Part shown: positions 44,472-53,224 of the stretch, in pieces
How the letters are laid out: every line of letters starts with the position of its first letter
Numbering within the stretch: position 1 is the first letter of the stretch
Source of the DNA: an uncultured Methylocystaceae bacterium
Lineage (GTDB): Bacteria > Pseudomonadota > Alphaproteobacteria > Rhizobiales > Beijerinckiaceae
Assembly (NCBI GenBank): GCA_937870755.1
Contig: CALMZV010000131.1
Location: forward strand, 33,737-97,736
DNA: 64,000 bases
Direction of reading: 5' to 3'
Program-made: the position numbers and the translations under genes
Notes under the pieces: generated by a model
The model's database searches: none
The model's input: the letters and a program-made list of their open reading frames with translations, nothing else
What the model was told of the DNA's origin: nothing

Positions 44472-47400
44472 TCACGCCGCGGCGGCCTGCTCGCCGCTTC
44501 CCTCGACATCGCTTGCCAGGGCTTCCTCCACCTCCGCCAACTGGCGCCGCTTCTCCGCCAGCTCGCCGGCGAAGGCGAACTCGCCGTCGCCGCGCGCCTG
44601 GTACGAGGCGAGCCTGCGGCGGGCGTCAGCGAGACGCTGGCGGAAGCGGTCGCGCTCGCCCTCGAAATCGTCGAGCGCATGTTCGAGGCGTGAGACCGCG
44701 CCGAGCGGCGTGACTGTGACCGGCAGCTCGATCTCGTATTCCGATCCGGTGCGGAGCAGCATGGTGCTGTAGCGATAGCCGTCGCGGCCGAAGCGCTCGC
44801 CGGAATATTCGAGATCGAAGCCGCCGATCGAAGCGATGATGCTCTCTCCCTCCTGCTGAAGCTGGACGAGGGTGAGGACTTCCTTCATCAGCGCGCGGCC
44901 GGCCTCCTTGCGCTCGACATAGCGCTTGCCGGCGATTGTCGCCGCGAAGGCCTCGCCCGCCGTCGGCGCGAGCCGCTCCATGTCCTCGCCGATTTCGACG
45001 ATCCGCCGGGTGCAGAACTCGATGTCGCGCTCGGCGTCGCGGAGCTGGCGGCGAACCGCATGCTGATCGTCGACATGGGCGGCGCGCAGCCGTTCCAGCC
45101 GCGCGATGTCGGCTTCGAGCCCAGCCTTGAGCATGAGGCGCTGGTCGCCCGATGCGATCGCCTTCGCCATCGCGAACTGGTTGGCCTGGCCCTCGCCGAG
45201 GTCCTCGAGGCGGCGGATGGACGGGTCGCCGGACAGCGCGGCGGCGATGAAGCGGGCCTTGCGCTCGTTGTTCTGCCACATCGTGGCGTCCAGCGAGCCC
45301 TCGGTCGCATAGGCGAAGATGTCGATGACGTCGTGCTGATTGCCCTGACGCTCGATCCGGCCTTCCCGCTGAGCGATCTGCGACGGGAGCCAGGGCACGT
45401 CGAGGTGATGCAGCGCCTTCAGCCGGAGCTGCGCATTGACGCCGGTGCCCATCGTATCGGAGGAGCCGATCAGGAAGCGGACCTTGCCGGCGCGCACGTC
45501 GCTGAACAGGCGCTGCTTTGCCTCCGACTTCTTATAGTCCTGCATGAAGGCGATTTCGGACGCCGGCACGCCCATGTGGACGAGCTGGTCCCTGATCCAG
45601 CGATAGGCCGAGAAGCCGCGGGACTTCTCGACGCTGATCGTGCCGAGATCGGAGAAGATCATCTGCGCGGCGCCGGGCAACTCAAAAGGCTTGCCGTCGG
45701 TACGCACATAAGCGTTGTCCGCGGTTTCGCGCCAGATGCGCAGCGCGTTGCCGATCATCAGGTTCAGCTTGTTGTCCGGCTCGTCGTCATTGTCCGGATC
45801 GACAAGGCGAAGGTCGATCGCGGCATGGCGCCCGTCGGTGATGACGGACAGCAGGATGTCGTCGCCCGGCTCCGGCGGCCGGTCGCGCATCTCGATCGCC
45901 TTGATCCGCGCATCGAGCTGGAGCTGGTAGCGCTTGAAGGCGGCCGTCGGCTTCGCCGTGACGATCTGGCGCTTGCCGGTCGAGACCGCCGGGATCTTCA
46001 CGTACCGACGCAGATCCTCCGCCATCACCACGTCGGCGAAGGACCGGAACATGGCGATCAGCTCGGGGACATTGACGAAGGTGGCGAAGCGCGTGACCGG
46101 CTTGTATTTGCCGGAGGGCTGAAGCTCGAGCTCGGTCGACACGTCGCCGAAGGTCGAGGCCCAGGCATCGAACTCGTGCAAGCCGCGCTCGAGGAGCGCG
46201 GCGTAGCCGAGATAGCGCTGCACCGAGTACATTTCGCCGATCGTGTTGGTGATCGGCGTGCCCGACGCCAGCACGAGCGCGCGGCCGGGATTCTTCGTCT
46301 CGATGAAGCGGGACTTCACATAGAGGTCCCAGGCGCGCTGCGAGCCGTTCGGATCGACGCCCTTCAGCGTCGACATATTGGTCGCGAAGGAGAGCTTGCG
46401 GAACTCCTGGGCCTCGTCGACGATGATCTGGTCGACGCCGATTTCCGAGATGGTGAGGAGATCGTCCTTGCGGGTGGCGAGCGATTCCAGGCGCTCCTTC
46501 AATCCCTCCTTCAGCCGCTCGAGGCGCTTGCGCGAGACGCGATCGTCGCTCTCGACCTTGGTCAGCAGCGTCTCATAGAGCTCCAGCTCGTCCTGGATCA
46601 TCTGCTGCTCGAAGGCCGACGGCACGCCGATGAAGCGGAAGGCGGAATGCGTGATGATGATCGCGTCCCAGGTCGCGGTCGCGGCCCGCGACAAGAATCG
46701 GGCGCGCTTGTCCTTGGTGAAGTTCGTCTCGTCGGCGACGAGGATGCGGGCGTTCGGATAGAGCGCGAGAAACTCGCGCGCCGCCTGCGCCAGGCAATGA
46801 CCGGGCACGACGAGCATCGCCTTGGCGATCAGGCCGAGCCGACGCTGCTCCATGACCGCGGCCGCCATCGTCATGGTCTTGCCGGCGCCGACGGCGTGGG
46901 CGAGATAGGTCGCGCCCGCGGCGATGATGCGCCAGATGCCGCGCTTCTGGTGATCGTAGAGAACGAAGGCGCCCGACGCGCCCGGCAGCTTCAGATGCGA
47001 GCCGTCGAAGGCGCGCGGCACGATATTGTTGAAGCGATCATTATAGACCCGCGCCAGCCGATCCGTGCGATCCGGATCGGTCCAGATCCAGTTCTGGAAC
47101 GCGGTCTTGATTTTCGAGAGCTTCTCCTTCGCCGCCTCGGTGTCGACGACGTTGAGGACGCGGCGCTCGCTGTCGCCGTCCCTGATCGTGTCGAAGATCT
47201 GCGGCACGGACGAATTGAGCGCGTCGGAGAGAAGCTGGCCGGCATGCCGCCGCTCGGTGCCCCATTCGGATGTGCCGGCGGCGATCCAGCCGAGCTGCCG
47301 AGCCTCGACCGTCCACGACGCCAGCTCCGGCATGTGGTGGATCTTGATGTCCGTGCCCATCGTCTCCTTCACGAAGGCGACGATGTCGTCGGCTGGAATC

Positions 47401-49571
47401 CAAGGCGCCCCGAGACGCGCCGTGATGTCCGACGGCCTGAGATCGGCGGGCTGCACATCGCGCAGCGCCGCGACATTGCGCTCATAGGCCGGGTCGAGAG
47501 CCGCCACGGCTTCGGCCGTCTGGAGCTTCGACCTGACGGCGCCGGAGAGATAGGCGTCGGCGCTCTGCCAGGAGCCGTCGGCGGGATCGCGGAAGATGGC
47601 GCTGCCGAGCTCGGCGATCACGTCGTCGACATCGCGATGCAGCAGCTCCGCGATATGGTCGGGATCGACATGGCCGCGCTCGTTGAGCACGACGGCCAGA
47701 GCGTCGACGGCGCTGGTGATGATGGGCGGCGCCGGCGGCGCGATCACGCGCTCGGTGAAGATCGGCCCCGGCCGCGCCGTATCGGATTCGAGGTCGTAGT
47801 CCTCGATCGACGCCACGAGCCAGCAATCGGGATCGTCGAGGAAGGGCTGAAGATTGGGACGGCGATGCGTCTCGCGGACCTCGCCGGTCTCTTCATCCTC
47901 GCTGGTGGAGACGACGGTCGTGTTGATCGGGCCGAAGCTGCGCACGAAATTCGACCAGGCGATGCGCAGCCTGACCTGCGCCTCCTTCCACGGCCGGTCG
48001 AGCTCCTGGCGCTTCAGCACCTCGCGCACCGCGTCGCGGATCGGGATCAGCTTCTGGATGATCCGGACGTGCTTTTCCGGAATCCCGTCGGCGCTGCGGC
48101 CCTTACGGACGGTGACGGAAACGGGGCTGCCGTCGAGGATCTGCATCAGGCCGTGGCGGGTATCGAGGAGGTAGCTTCCCTCCCGTGCCGTATGGCTTCC
48201 GCCGTCGGCCGCCTGCGCTGAGGGCGCCTCGTCCTCCGCATCGAAGTCGATCGGCTCCGGCTCGCCGTCATAGAGGTCATCCGGAAGAGAAGTGATCGCG
48301 GCGGCGAGCACGGATTCGAGGTCCGCGCCTGCATTGGGCAGGCAAGTGTAGGTTTCGCCGAAGGGGCCGGAGGTAAGCGCGTGGACGCCGAGCACCATGT
48401 CCGGGCGTCCGGCGAACCAGCGATTCACGCGAATGGGGCCTTCGTCCGCGGTCGCGGCGCGCACCTCCGCGAGATCGAGCCAGGACGGATCGCCTTCCGC
48501 TTCGCCATGCTTGCGACGGCGGAAGAACAGGATGTCGACGACGACGTCGGTGCCGGCGTCGGCGCGGAAGCTGCCCTCGGGCAGGCGGATCGCGCCGACG
48601 AGATCGGCGTGCCTTGCGATCTCCTGGCGCGCGCCGCTATCGGCCTTGTCCATCGTGCCGTGCGAGGTGACGAAAGCGGCGAGCGCGCCCGGCTTCAGCA
48701 GCCGGATCGCCTTGACGATGAAGTAGTCGTGCAGGCGCAGGCCGAGGGAGCGCAGCGCGCGATCCGAGCGCACGGTGCGATCGGAGAACGGCGGATTGCC
48801 AACGACAAGATCGAACCGCGCCGGCAGCTCCGTGCGCGCGAAGTCCCCGGTGACGATCCGCGCGCGCGGCTGCAGGAGCCGGGCGATGCGCGCCGTGACG
48901 GGATCGAGCTCAACGCCGGTGACGTGGGTGACGTCGCGCAGGTCCTGAGGCATGAGCGCCGGAAACAGGCCGGTGCCGATGCCCGGCTCGAGCACGCGGC
49001 CGCCGCGCCAGCCGAGCCGCTGCACGGCCGCCCAGATCGCGCGGACGATGAACTCGGGGGTGAAATGGGCGTATTGCGTGCAGCGCGCCAGCGAGGCGTA
49101 GTCGGCATCGTCGACGGCATCCTGCAGCTCGGCGCCGATCTCGTCCCAGCCCTTGGCGAACATGGACTCGCCGGGGCGGCGGAAGACGCCATTGGCGAGC
49201 TCCGAGGCGCCGAATCCGGTGAAGCGGATCAGTCGTTCCTGTTCCTCGCGCGTGGCCGGACGCTGCTCGGATTCGATCTGCGCAGCGAGACGCACCGCCG
49301 CGATGCTGTCGCGGGCGCGCTGCTTCCAGCCCCTGGCCAAGCCGCGGTCGCCGGCGAGGTGGAAATTGACGCCACGTCCGGATGAACCGGATCGAGCCGG
49401 CCGCGCGGATGCCGCCGCCGCCGCGGGGGACGGCGCCGACGGCGGCGGATCATCGTCAGGATCGTCATCGCCGCCGATGTCGGCGGCGAAGGCGGTGACG
49501 CCGAGGCCGAGGCCCGACGACAGCGCCGTGTTTCCGAAGAGGTCGAGAGTGAAAGGGTCGTCCTGCGCCAT
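44472..49571 (-). CDS. Giant N6-adenine methylase / SNF2-type helicase fusion
   Basis: A 1699-residue protein of the plasmid/ICE methylase-helicase type. Residues about 85-330 carry a class I methyltransferase: VLEPGIGTGLFPALMP and NPPF near 259. From about 870 comes a DEAD/SNF2 helicase: HAVGAGKTMTM near 897, VDEAQEF near 1052, SGTPITNTIGEM, and the late IAQREGRIERQGN. A coiled-coil tail ends the protein. AGAAGGACT upstream supports this ATG. Such proteins are thought to modify or protect element DNA, perhaps against restriction in the recipient. No partner nuclease is adjacent. Confidence 0.9.
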   Translation of the reverse strand: MAQDDPFTLDLFGNTALSSGLGLGVTAFAADIGGDDDPDDDPPPSAPSPAAAAASARPARSGSSGRGVNFHLAGDRGLARGWKQRARDSIAAVRLAAQIESEQRPATREEQERLIRFTGFGASELANGVFRRPGESMFAKGWDEIGAELQDAVDDADYASLARCTQYAHFTPEFIVRAIWAAVQRLGWRGGRVLEPGIGTGLFPALMPQDLRDVTHVTGVELDPVTARIARLLQPRARIVTGDFARTELPARFDLVVGNPPFSDRTVRSDRALRSLGLRLHDYFIVKAIRLLKPGALAAFVTSHGTMDKADSGARQEIARHADLVGAIRLPEGSFRADAGTDVVVDILFFRRRKHGEAEGDPSWLDLAEVRAATADEGPIRVNRWFAGRPDMVLGVHALTSGPFGETYTCLPNAGADLESVLAAAITSLPDDLYDGEPEPIDFDAEDEAPSAQAADGGSHTAREGSYLLDTRHGLMQILDGSPVSVTVRKGRSADGIPEKHVRIIQKLIPIRDAVREVLKRQELDRPWKEAQVRLRIAWSNFVRSFGPINTTVVSTSEDEETGEVRETHRRPNLQPFLDDPDCWLVASIEDYDLESDTARPGPIFTERVIAPPAPPIITSAVDALAVVLNERGHVDPDHIAELLHRDVDDVIAELGSAIFRDPADGSWQSADAYLSGAVRSKLQTAEAVAALDPAYERNVAALRDVQPADLRPSDITARLGAPWIPADDIVAFVKETMGTDIKIHHMPELASWTVEARQLGWIAAGTSEWGTERRHAGQLLSDALNSSVPQIFDTIRDGDSERRVLNVVDTEAAKEKLSKIKTAFQNWIWTDPDRTDRLARVYNDRFNNIVPRAFDGSHLKLPGASGAFVLYDHQKRGIWRIIAAGATYLAHAVGAGKTMTMAAAVMEQRRLGLIAKAMLVVPGHCLAQAAREFLALYPNARILVADETNFTKDKRARFLSRAATATWDAIIITHSAFRFIGVPSAFEQQMIQDELELYETLLTKVESDDRVSRKRLERLKEGLKERLESLATRKDDLLTISEIGVDQIIVDEAQEFRKLSFATNMSTLKGVDPNGSQRAWDLYVKSRFIETKNPGRALVLASGTPITNTIGEMYSVQRYLGYAALLERGLHEFDAWASTFGDVSTELELQPSGKYKPVTRFATFVNVPELIAMFRSFADVVMAEDLRRYVKIPAVSTGKRQIVTAKPTAAFKRYQLQLDARIKAIEMRDRPPEPGDDILLSVITDGRHAAIDLRLVDPDNDDEPDNKLNLMIGNALRIWRETADNAYVRTDGKPFELPGAAQMIFSDLGTISVEKSRGFSAYRWIRDQLVHMGVPASEIAFMQDYKKSEAKQRLFSDVRAGKVRFLIGSSDTMGTGVNAQLRLKALHHLDVPWLPSQIAQREGRIERQGNQHDVIDIFAYATEGSLDATMWQNNERKARFIAAALSGDPSIRRLEDLGEGQANQFAMAKAIASGDQRLMLKAGLEADIARLERLRAAHVDDQHAVRRQLRDAERDIEFCTRRIVEIGEDMERLAPTAGEAFAATIAGKRYVERKEAGRALMKEVLTLVQLQQEGESIIASIGGFDLEYSGERFGRDGYRYSTMLLRTGSEYEIELPVTVTPLGAVSRLEHALDDFEGERDRFRQRLADARRRLASYQARGDGEFAFAGELAEKRRQLAEVEEALASDVEGSGEQAAAA

Positions 49572-49606
49572 TGGGAAAGTCCTTCTGCTGGGCGCGCGCG
49601 ACCGCA

Positions 49607-49628
49607 CCGCCGCCGCGGAGGGCGGCGG
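49607..49628 (-). other. 8-bp hairpin before the methylase-helicase gene
   Basis: CCGCCGCC and GGCGGCGG pair perfectly around GCGGAG, 36 nt 5' of the start codon, in a place similar to the other leader hairpins. Confidence 0.35.
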
Positions 49629-49688
49629 ACGGCGCGGCGTTGCGGGATTGACGGGAGGGGGCCGGCGCGGGGGGCCGGCTGCGGAAAT

Positions 49689-49719
49689 GCGAAGCCCGGC
49701 GCGAGGCCGGGCTGTTCGC
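49689..49719 (-). terminator. Hairpin after DUF1419-like gene
   Basis: GCCCGGC and GCCGGGC (49694-49712) pair around GCGAG and are extended by GCGAA/TTCGC. The hairpin lies 24 nt after the minus-strand stop. No clear T-run. Confidence 0.4.
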
Positions 49720-49742
49720 AGGTCGAGGAGGACGGCGCGGGT

Positions 49743-50348
49743 CTAAGCCGCGATCGCCTCGGGCAAGTGCCGGAGCTGAACCGGCAGCTTCGCCGCGATC
49801 TCGGCGTCGGTGAGCTCCTCGAGCAGCTTCAGTACGGTGCCGAGCCGGCCGGCATAGACGAGAACGGTCCGGCGGCCGTGCATGGAGGCGGGCCAGCGTT
49901 CACCGGCATAGCCGCGATAGTCGTCATGCGTGCTCGACCAGATGTGCTCGAGCCGTTCCTCGCGCGTCATGGCGCGGACCGGCCGCGACTCGCGCTCGAT
50001 GATCGCGGCCTTCATCCGGTCCGGCGAGCCCTTGTCCGCCAGATCGCAATAGCCGTGAAACCAGCGGAGCTTCCCGTCGATGACGAGCGCGAAGAAGATG
50101 CTGGTCACGCTGTCCGTCATGAACTCGCGCATCGCGAACATATCGGCGCGCATGAACAGCGGCGGCAGGATGTTGAGCATGTAGTCATGCTCGGCCTCGG
50201 CGATCTCGAACCACTCACCAGCAAACAGATGCGCGCAATCGCCGGCGCCATAGGCGCGATCGCCGCGATGGCGGTTGAACATGCGATACATTTCGTGGCG
50301 CGTGGCGACGCCCTGGAAGATCTTGCGGATTGATGGGACGGCGTGCAT
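49743..50348 (-). CDS. DUF1419-like protein (201 aa)
   Basis: Resembles the DUF1419 family of rhizobial plasmids. Marks are the opening SIRKIFQGVATRHEMYRMFNRH, the acidic CAHLFAGEWFEIAEAEHDYMLNILPPLFMR, the core FFALVIDGKLRWFHGYCDLA and a conserved end near HGRRTVLVYAGRLGTVLKLLEELTDAEIAAKLPVQLRHLP. Function unknown. A copy of element B lies 85 nt before the start. Confidence 0.78.
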   Translation of the reverse strand: MHAVPSIRKIFQGVATRHEMYRMFNRHRGDRAYGAGDCAHLFAGEWFEIAEAEHDYMLNILPPLFMRADMFAMREFMTDSVTSIFFALVIDGKLRWFHGYCDLADKGSPDRMKAAIIERESRPVRAMTREERLEHIWSSTHDDYRGYAGERWPASMHGRRTVLVYAGRLGTVLKLLEELTDAEIAAKLPVQLRHLPEAIAA

Positions 50349-50433
50349 GGCGGCTCCTTTCAGCCTTGCGGGCCGAAGCGCGAGCGATCGCCTGATCCCT
50401 CATCATTTCAGCCCTTCATCACGCCTTCCCGCG

Positions 50434-50512
50434 GGCCGCCTCTCCGGTCCGGCGGGTCAAGGGCCGCGTAGCGGGCGAAGCCTCCCTTGACGCGCCGGCC
50501 GGGCATGCGGCA
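50434..50512 (-). other. Element B, copy 1
   Basis: Nearly identical to 51795-51875. Stem GTCAAGGG (50456-50463) with CCCTTGAC (50484-50491), flanked by GGCCGCCTCTCCGG and CGCCGGCCGGGCATGCGGCA. It sits 8 nt after the stop of the 50521-51288 gene and 85 nt before the DUF1419-like start. Confidence 0.7.
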
Positions 50513-50520
50513 TCGCGCCT

Positions 50521-51288
50521 TCATTCCTTTTCCCTCCTCCCTTCATTCCCCTCCTGCGCGAGCCGCTGCTCGGCAGTGCCGATCGCGCCGAGCGCCACCT
50601 TGAACAGCGCCGAGCCGCGCTCCTCCGTGAGCTCCGCCGCGGCGACGACGGCGACGCACGCGGCATGGATGTCGTCGTCGCACACCGCTTCCGGCGACAA
50701 GCGCGTCAGCGCGCCGTCATAGGCGATGACCTCGCCGATCATCGTCCGCACCTCGGCTTCGTCGAAGCGCAGGAGAACATGGCTGCGCGGCGCGGCCGCT
50801 GCGGCGGCTTCATCGCGGAATTGCGCGATCATCTCGTCGGTCCCGCAGGATCGGACCGCATCGGCGGTGATCAGGGTGGCCATGCCGCCGAATCCGTCCG
50901 GACACATGCGCGAGCAGGTGAAGGCGGAGGCGACGACCACCTCGTCGAGCGCCGGCGATCGCCGCACGATGTCCTGGAAGATCGTCGCCCATGACGTCAT
51001 GGACAGGTCGAGCTCGATATGGGTGTCGGCATCGTCGCTGTCCGCCAGGCGCTCCGCGACGATAGGATCGAGAGCGCTGTCGATGCCGGCGGAATCCCGA
51101 TGCGCGGCGCGCAGCTCGGCCGCGTCGACCTCGATGCACTCGGCCGGGCTTTCCTCGGCGAAGAAATAGAGCCCCTCGCCGTCGGGCTCGGCGTCGAAGA
51201 TATGCGAGAGCACGAGCCGCTCCAGCGGCGTCATGTCGGTGTTGGCAATCGTCGTCTGCACGACGGTCGGCACGAAGTAACTGGCCAT
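50521..51288 (-). CDS. Accessory protein of unknown function (255 aa)
   Basis: Not recognised. An acidic protein with an N-terminal block (TPLERLVLSHIFDAEPDGEGLYFFAEE), a middle with two cysteines (SAFTCSRMCPDGFGGMATLITADAVRSC) and a long helical end (ACVAVVAAAELTEERGSALFKVALGAIG). It could bind metal through the Cys residues, but this is speculation. It has its own start site and is bounded by hairpins on both sides. Confidence 0.72.
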   Translation of the reverse strand: MASYFVPTVVQTTIANTDMTPLERLVLSHIFDAEPDGEGLYFFAEESPAECIEVDAAELRAAHRDSAGIDSALDPIVAERLADSDDADTHIELDLSMTSWATIFQDIVRRSPALDEVVVASAFTCSRMCPDGFGGMATLITADAVRSCGTDEMIAQFRDEAAAAAAPRSHVLLRFDEAEVRTMIGEVIAYDGALTRLSPEAVCDDDIHAACVAVVAAAELTEERGSALFKVALGAIGTAEQRLAQEGNEGRREKE

Positions 51289-51311
51289 GTCGGCCTCCTG
51301 AAAATGACAAA

Positions 51312-51328
51312 GCCCGGCGGGGCCGGGC
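51312..51328 (-). terminator. Intrinsic terminator after the 51362-51751 gene
   Basis: GCCCGGC-GGG-GCCGGGC is followed on the minus strand by TTTGTCATTTT, 33 nt after the stop of the minus-strand gene. Confidence 0.65.
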
Positions 51329-51361
51329 GGGATTGCGGGGATGGTGGAAGCTGGCGCCGGA

Positions 51362-51751
51362 TCAGTCCGGATCGCGGGCCCCGGCGAGGATGGCCTCGGC
51401 CTTGGCGATCGCGGATACGGCGCGGTCCTGCCAATAGGCGCGATCGGACGCCTCGGCGCCTCTCAGCACCTTCACCAGGCCGAGCAGGACCTCGAAGTGA
51501 TCGGCTTTGCGCTGCACGGTCTCGCCATAGTGCGAGGGCGCCGGCACGGACGGGCCGCTATAGGCCGTGTCGCGGCCTTCCCAGACGCCGGTGACATAGG
51601 TTTCGCCGGCGGTCTCGTAATCGTGCTTCTCGTTGTCCCAGTCGTCGTCCTCGACGGCGAGCCGGCAGGCCTCGGCGAGGCTGTCCGCCTCGTAGCTGCG
51701 CTGCCGATAGACCGGCAGCCGATAGGTGGTCTCGATGGTGAAGATGGGCAT
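51362..51751 (-). CDS. Accessory protein of unknown function (129 aa)
   Basis: Not recognised as a named family. The first 65 residues look like a small alpha/beta domain (PIFTIETTYRLPVYRQRSYEADSLAEACRLAVEDDDWDNEKHDYE), as in short plasmid proteins of unknown role. A helical end follows (HFEVLLGLVKVLRGAEASDRAYWQDRAVSAIAKAEAILAG). Element B copy 2 lies 43 nt before the start, and a T-tailed hairpin follows the stop. Confidence 0.72.
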   Translation of the reverse strand: MPIFTIETTYRLPVYRQRSYEADSLAEACRLAVEDDDWDNEKHDYETAGETYVTGVWEGRDTAYSGPSVPAPSHYGETVQRKADHFEVLLGLVKVLRGAEASDRAYWQDRAVSAIAKAEAILAGARDPD

Positions 51752-51794
51752 TGGAGTCGTCCTTCCCTTCGGGTGTTGAAGACACCCTCGGGGC

Positions 51795-51875
51795 GGCCGC
51801 CTCTCCGGTCCGGCGGGTCAAGGGCCGCGGCACGCGGGCGAAGCCTCCCTTGACGCGCCGGCCGGGCATGCGGCA
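51795..51875 (-). other. Element B, copy 2
   Basis: GTCAAGGG (51817-51824) pairs with CCCTTGAC (51847-51854) within an otherwise nearly identical copy of 50434-50512. It lies between the toprim gene stop and the start of the 51362-51751 gene. Confidence 0.7.
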
Positions 51876-51924
51876 GCGACGTCCTTCCTCCTCCACCTTT
51901 TCTGGGATTTCCCCGTTCGAGCGG

Positions 51925-52830
51925 TCAGCGCCGCGGGCGCAAGACCGCCTGCAGGTCCTCGTTCCAGTCGTCACGCGCCGGCCGCAGCCGGTCGTAGCCG
52001 CAGCCGGCCTCTCCGGCGATGGCGCGGATGCGGTCGCCGAACACATCGCCCTGCAGGTTGCTGTCGGTCGCGGCGACGAGGAGCACACCCGGCCGCGCGG
52101 CGAGCGCGCGGATCGCGGCTTCCGTCGCCGGCGACCAGCCGCCGCCGGTGCTGACATAGAGCGAGCCGTGGCGCAGGCCCTCGATCGCGGCGAGGCTCGT
52201 GGCGTCGATCGCCGCCTCGGTGACGCAGACGCGCTTCGGATCGGCGGCGCCGAGCCGGAACAGCACCTTCGAGCCGTCCGTCGCGAAGCCGCGCCATTCC
52301 GGCCCGCGCTCCTCCCAGCCGGCGACGGCGCCGGCCTCGTCGGTATGCGCCGCCCACATGCTGCCGTGCGGACCCTCGCGCAGGAGATCCTGATCGACCG
52401 CCTCCTGGATGAGGTGATCGGGAATGGCGCGCGTCTCGGCGAGATAACGCCAGGCCGGCGAGCCGGGCCGCGGCTTCAGGCGCTCGGCCCAGCGCCGGGC
52501 CAGCGGCGCCGTCGGCTTCGTGCGGACCGGACGTTTCCAGGCGGGCTCGGTCGGCGTGAAGCCGACGAGATCGGCGACCTGCTTCAGGGCGTCCGGAAAA
52601 CCGTCGGCGCCGAGATGCTCGGCGAGCGAGAAGATGTCGCCCTTGGCCTCCGACATGGGGTCGAACCAGCCGCGGCCGTCATGGATGACGATGACGATCT
52701 CGCCGTCGCCGCGGCGGTGCTTCACCGCCTTGCGGGTGCTCTCCTTCAGATCGACCTTGAATCCGGCCTTCTCCAGAATGGCCGCGCAGGGCACCTTCCC
52801 ACGCAGCTCGTCTATGTCCTTCTTCTCCAT
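51925..52830 (-). CDS. DUF3991 / toprim-domain primase-like protein
   Basis: A 301-residue protein. The N-terminal part has a primase zinc-finger-like fold without clear Cys (IDELRGKVPCAAILEKAGFKVDLKES; GRGWFDPMSEAKGDIFSLAEHLG). The C-terminal toprim domain shows VCVTEAAIDATSLAAIEG (the Glu) and VLLVAATDSNLQGDVFGDRI (the Asp). It may prime DNA synthesis in the recipient after transfer. The ATG for MEKKDIDEL was chosen over upstream possibilities. Element B copy 3 lies 104 nt 5'. Confidence 0.85.
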   Translation of the reverse strand: MEKKDIDELRGKVPCAAILEKAGFKVDLKESTRKAVKHRRGDGEIVIVIHDGRGWFDPMSEAKGDIFSLAEHLGADGFPDALKQVADLVGFTPTEPAWKRPVRTKPTAPLARRWAERLKPRPGSPAWRYLAETRAIPDHLIQEAVDQDLLREGPHGSMWAAHTDEAGAVAGWEERGPEWRGFATDGSKVLFRLGAADPKRVCVTEAAIDATSLAAIEGLRHGSLYVSTGGGWSPATEAAIRALAARPGVLLVAATDSNLQGDVFGDRIRAIAGEAGCGYDRLRPARDDWNEDLQAVLRPRR

Positions 52831-52934
52831 GACCCTATGCCGAACCCGCCATGCCGGCGATGTCCAGCCCTTTCCTCGGTTGGCTTCGCTTTTCCCGCCA
52901 TACGCGGGACCCCCGCCGACCGGCCGCGAAGCCT

Positions 52935-53011
52935 GCCGGGCGCAAGGGCGCGATGACAAGCCGTCGGAATTGCCGGGGCATCGCCGCGGCGCAGCCTCCC
53001 TTGCGCCCGGC
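52935..53011 (-). other. Element B, copy 3 (diverged)
   Basis: A perfect 14-bp stem, GCCGGGCGCAAGGG (52935-52948) with CCCTTGCGCCCGGC (52998-53011). The core CAAGGG and CCTCCCTTG match copies 1 and 2, while the outer pairs change together. It lies 5' of the toprim gene. Confidence 0.6.
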
Positions 53012-53040
53012 TGGGCGCAAGCGGCAGCAGGGGCGCGGAC

Positions 53041-53061
53041 GCCCGGCTCAATGAGCCGGGC
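53041..53061 (-). terminator. Palindrome over the stop codon of the 58-aa gene
   Basis: GCCCGGCTCA and TGAGCCGGGC, perfect 10-bp arms separated by one base, span the stop codon. No T-run follows. Confidence 0.4.
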
Positions 53062-53224
53062 CCCACGGATCGTATTCGTGGACGATGCTGTCCTCGTCGC
53101 CGTCATATTCGCTGGCGACCATGACGCCGAAGGAGTCGTCGGACTGGAAGAGGATGACCGGCACCATCAGGGTGCGGGCGAGATCCCAGGCGTGGTTCTG
53201 GGCGAGATCGAGATTGTGCGACAT
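53048..53224 (-). CDS. Small accessory protein (58 aa)
   Basis: A short gene. It starts MSHNLDLAQNHAWDLARTL, continues MVPVILFQSDDSFGVMVASEYDG and ends VHEYDPWGPAH. AGGAGCC lies at good spacing before the ATG. The coding pattern and length fit small unknown proteins of rhizobial plasmids. A perfect hairpin overlaps its stop codon. Function unknown. Confidence 0.68.
   Translation of the reverse strand: MSHNLDLAQNHAWDLARTLMVPVILFQSDDSFGVMVASEYDGDEDSIVHEYDPWGPAH

Noticed and set aside
45060..48221. Open reading frame of more than 1000 codons on the plus strand opposite the methylase-helicase gene
   Set aside because: Frame mirror of a GC-rich gene; no family motifs, no ribosome site, and the minus-strand protein is unmistakable.
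50434..53011. CTTGAC in element B as a -35 promoter box
   Set aside because: Copy 3 reads CCCTTGCGCCC, losing TTGAC while keeping the stem, so pairing rather than a promoter hexamer is conserved.
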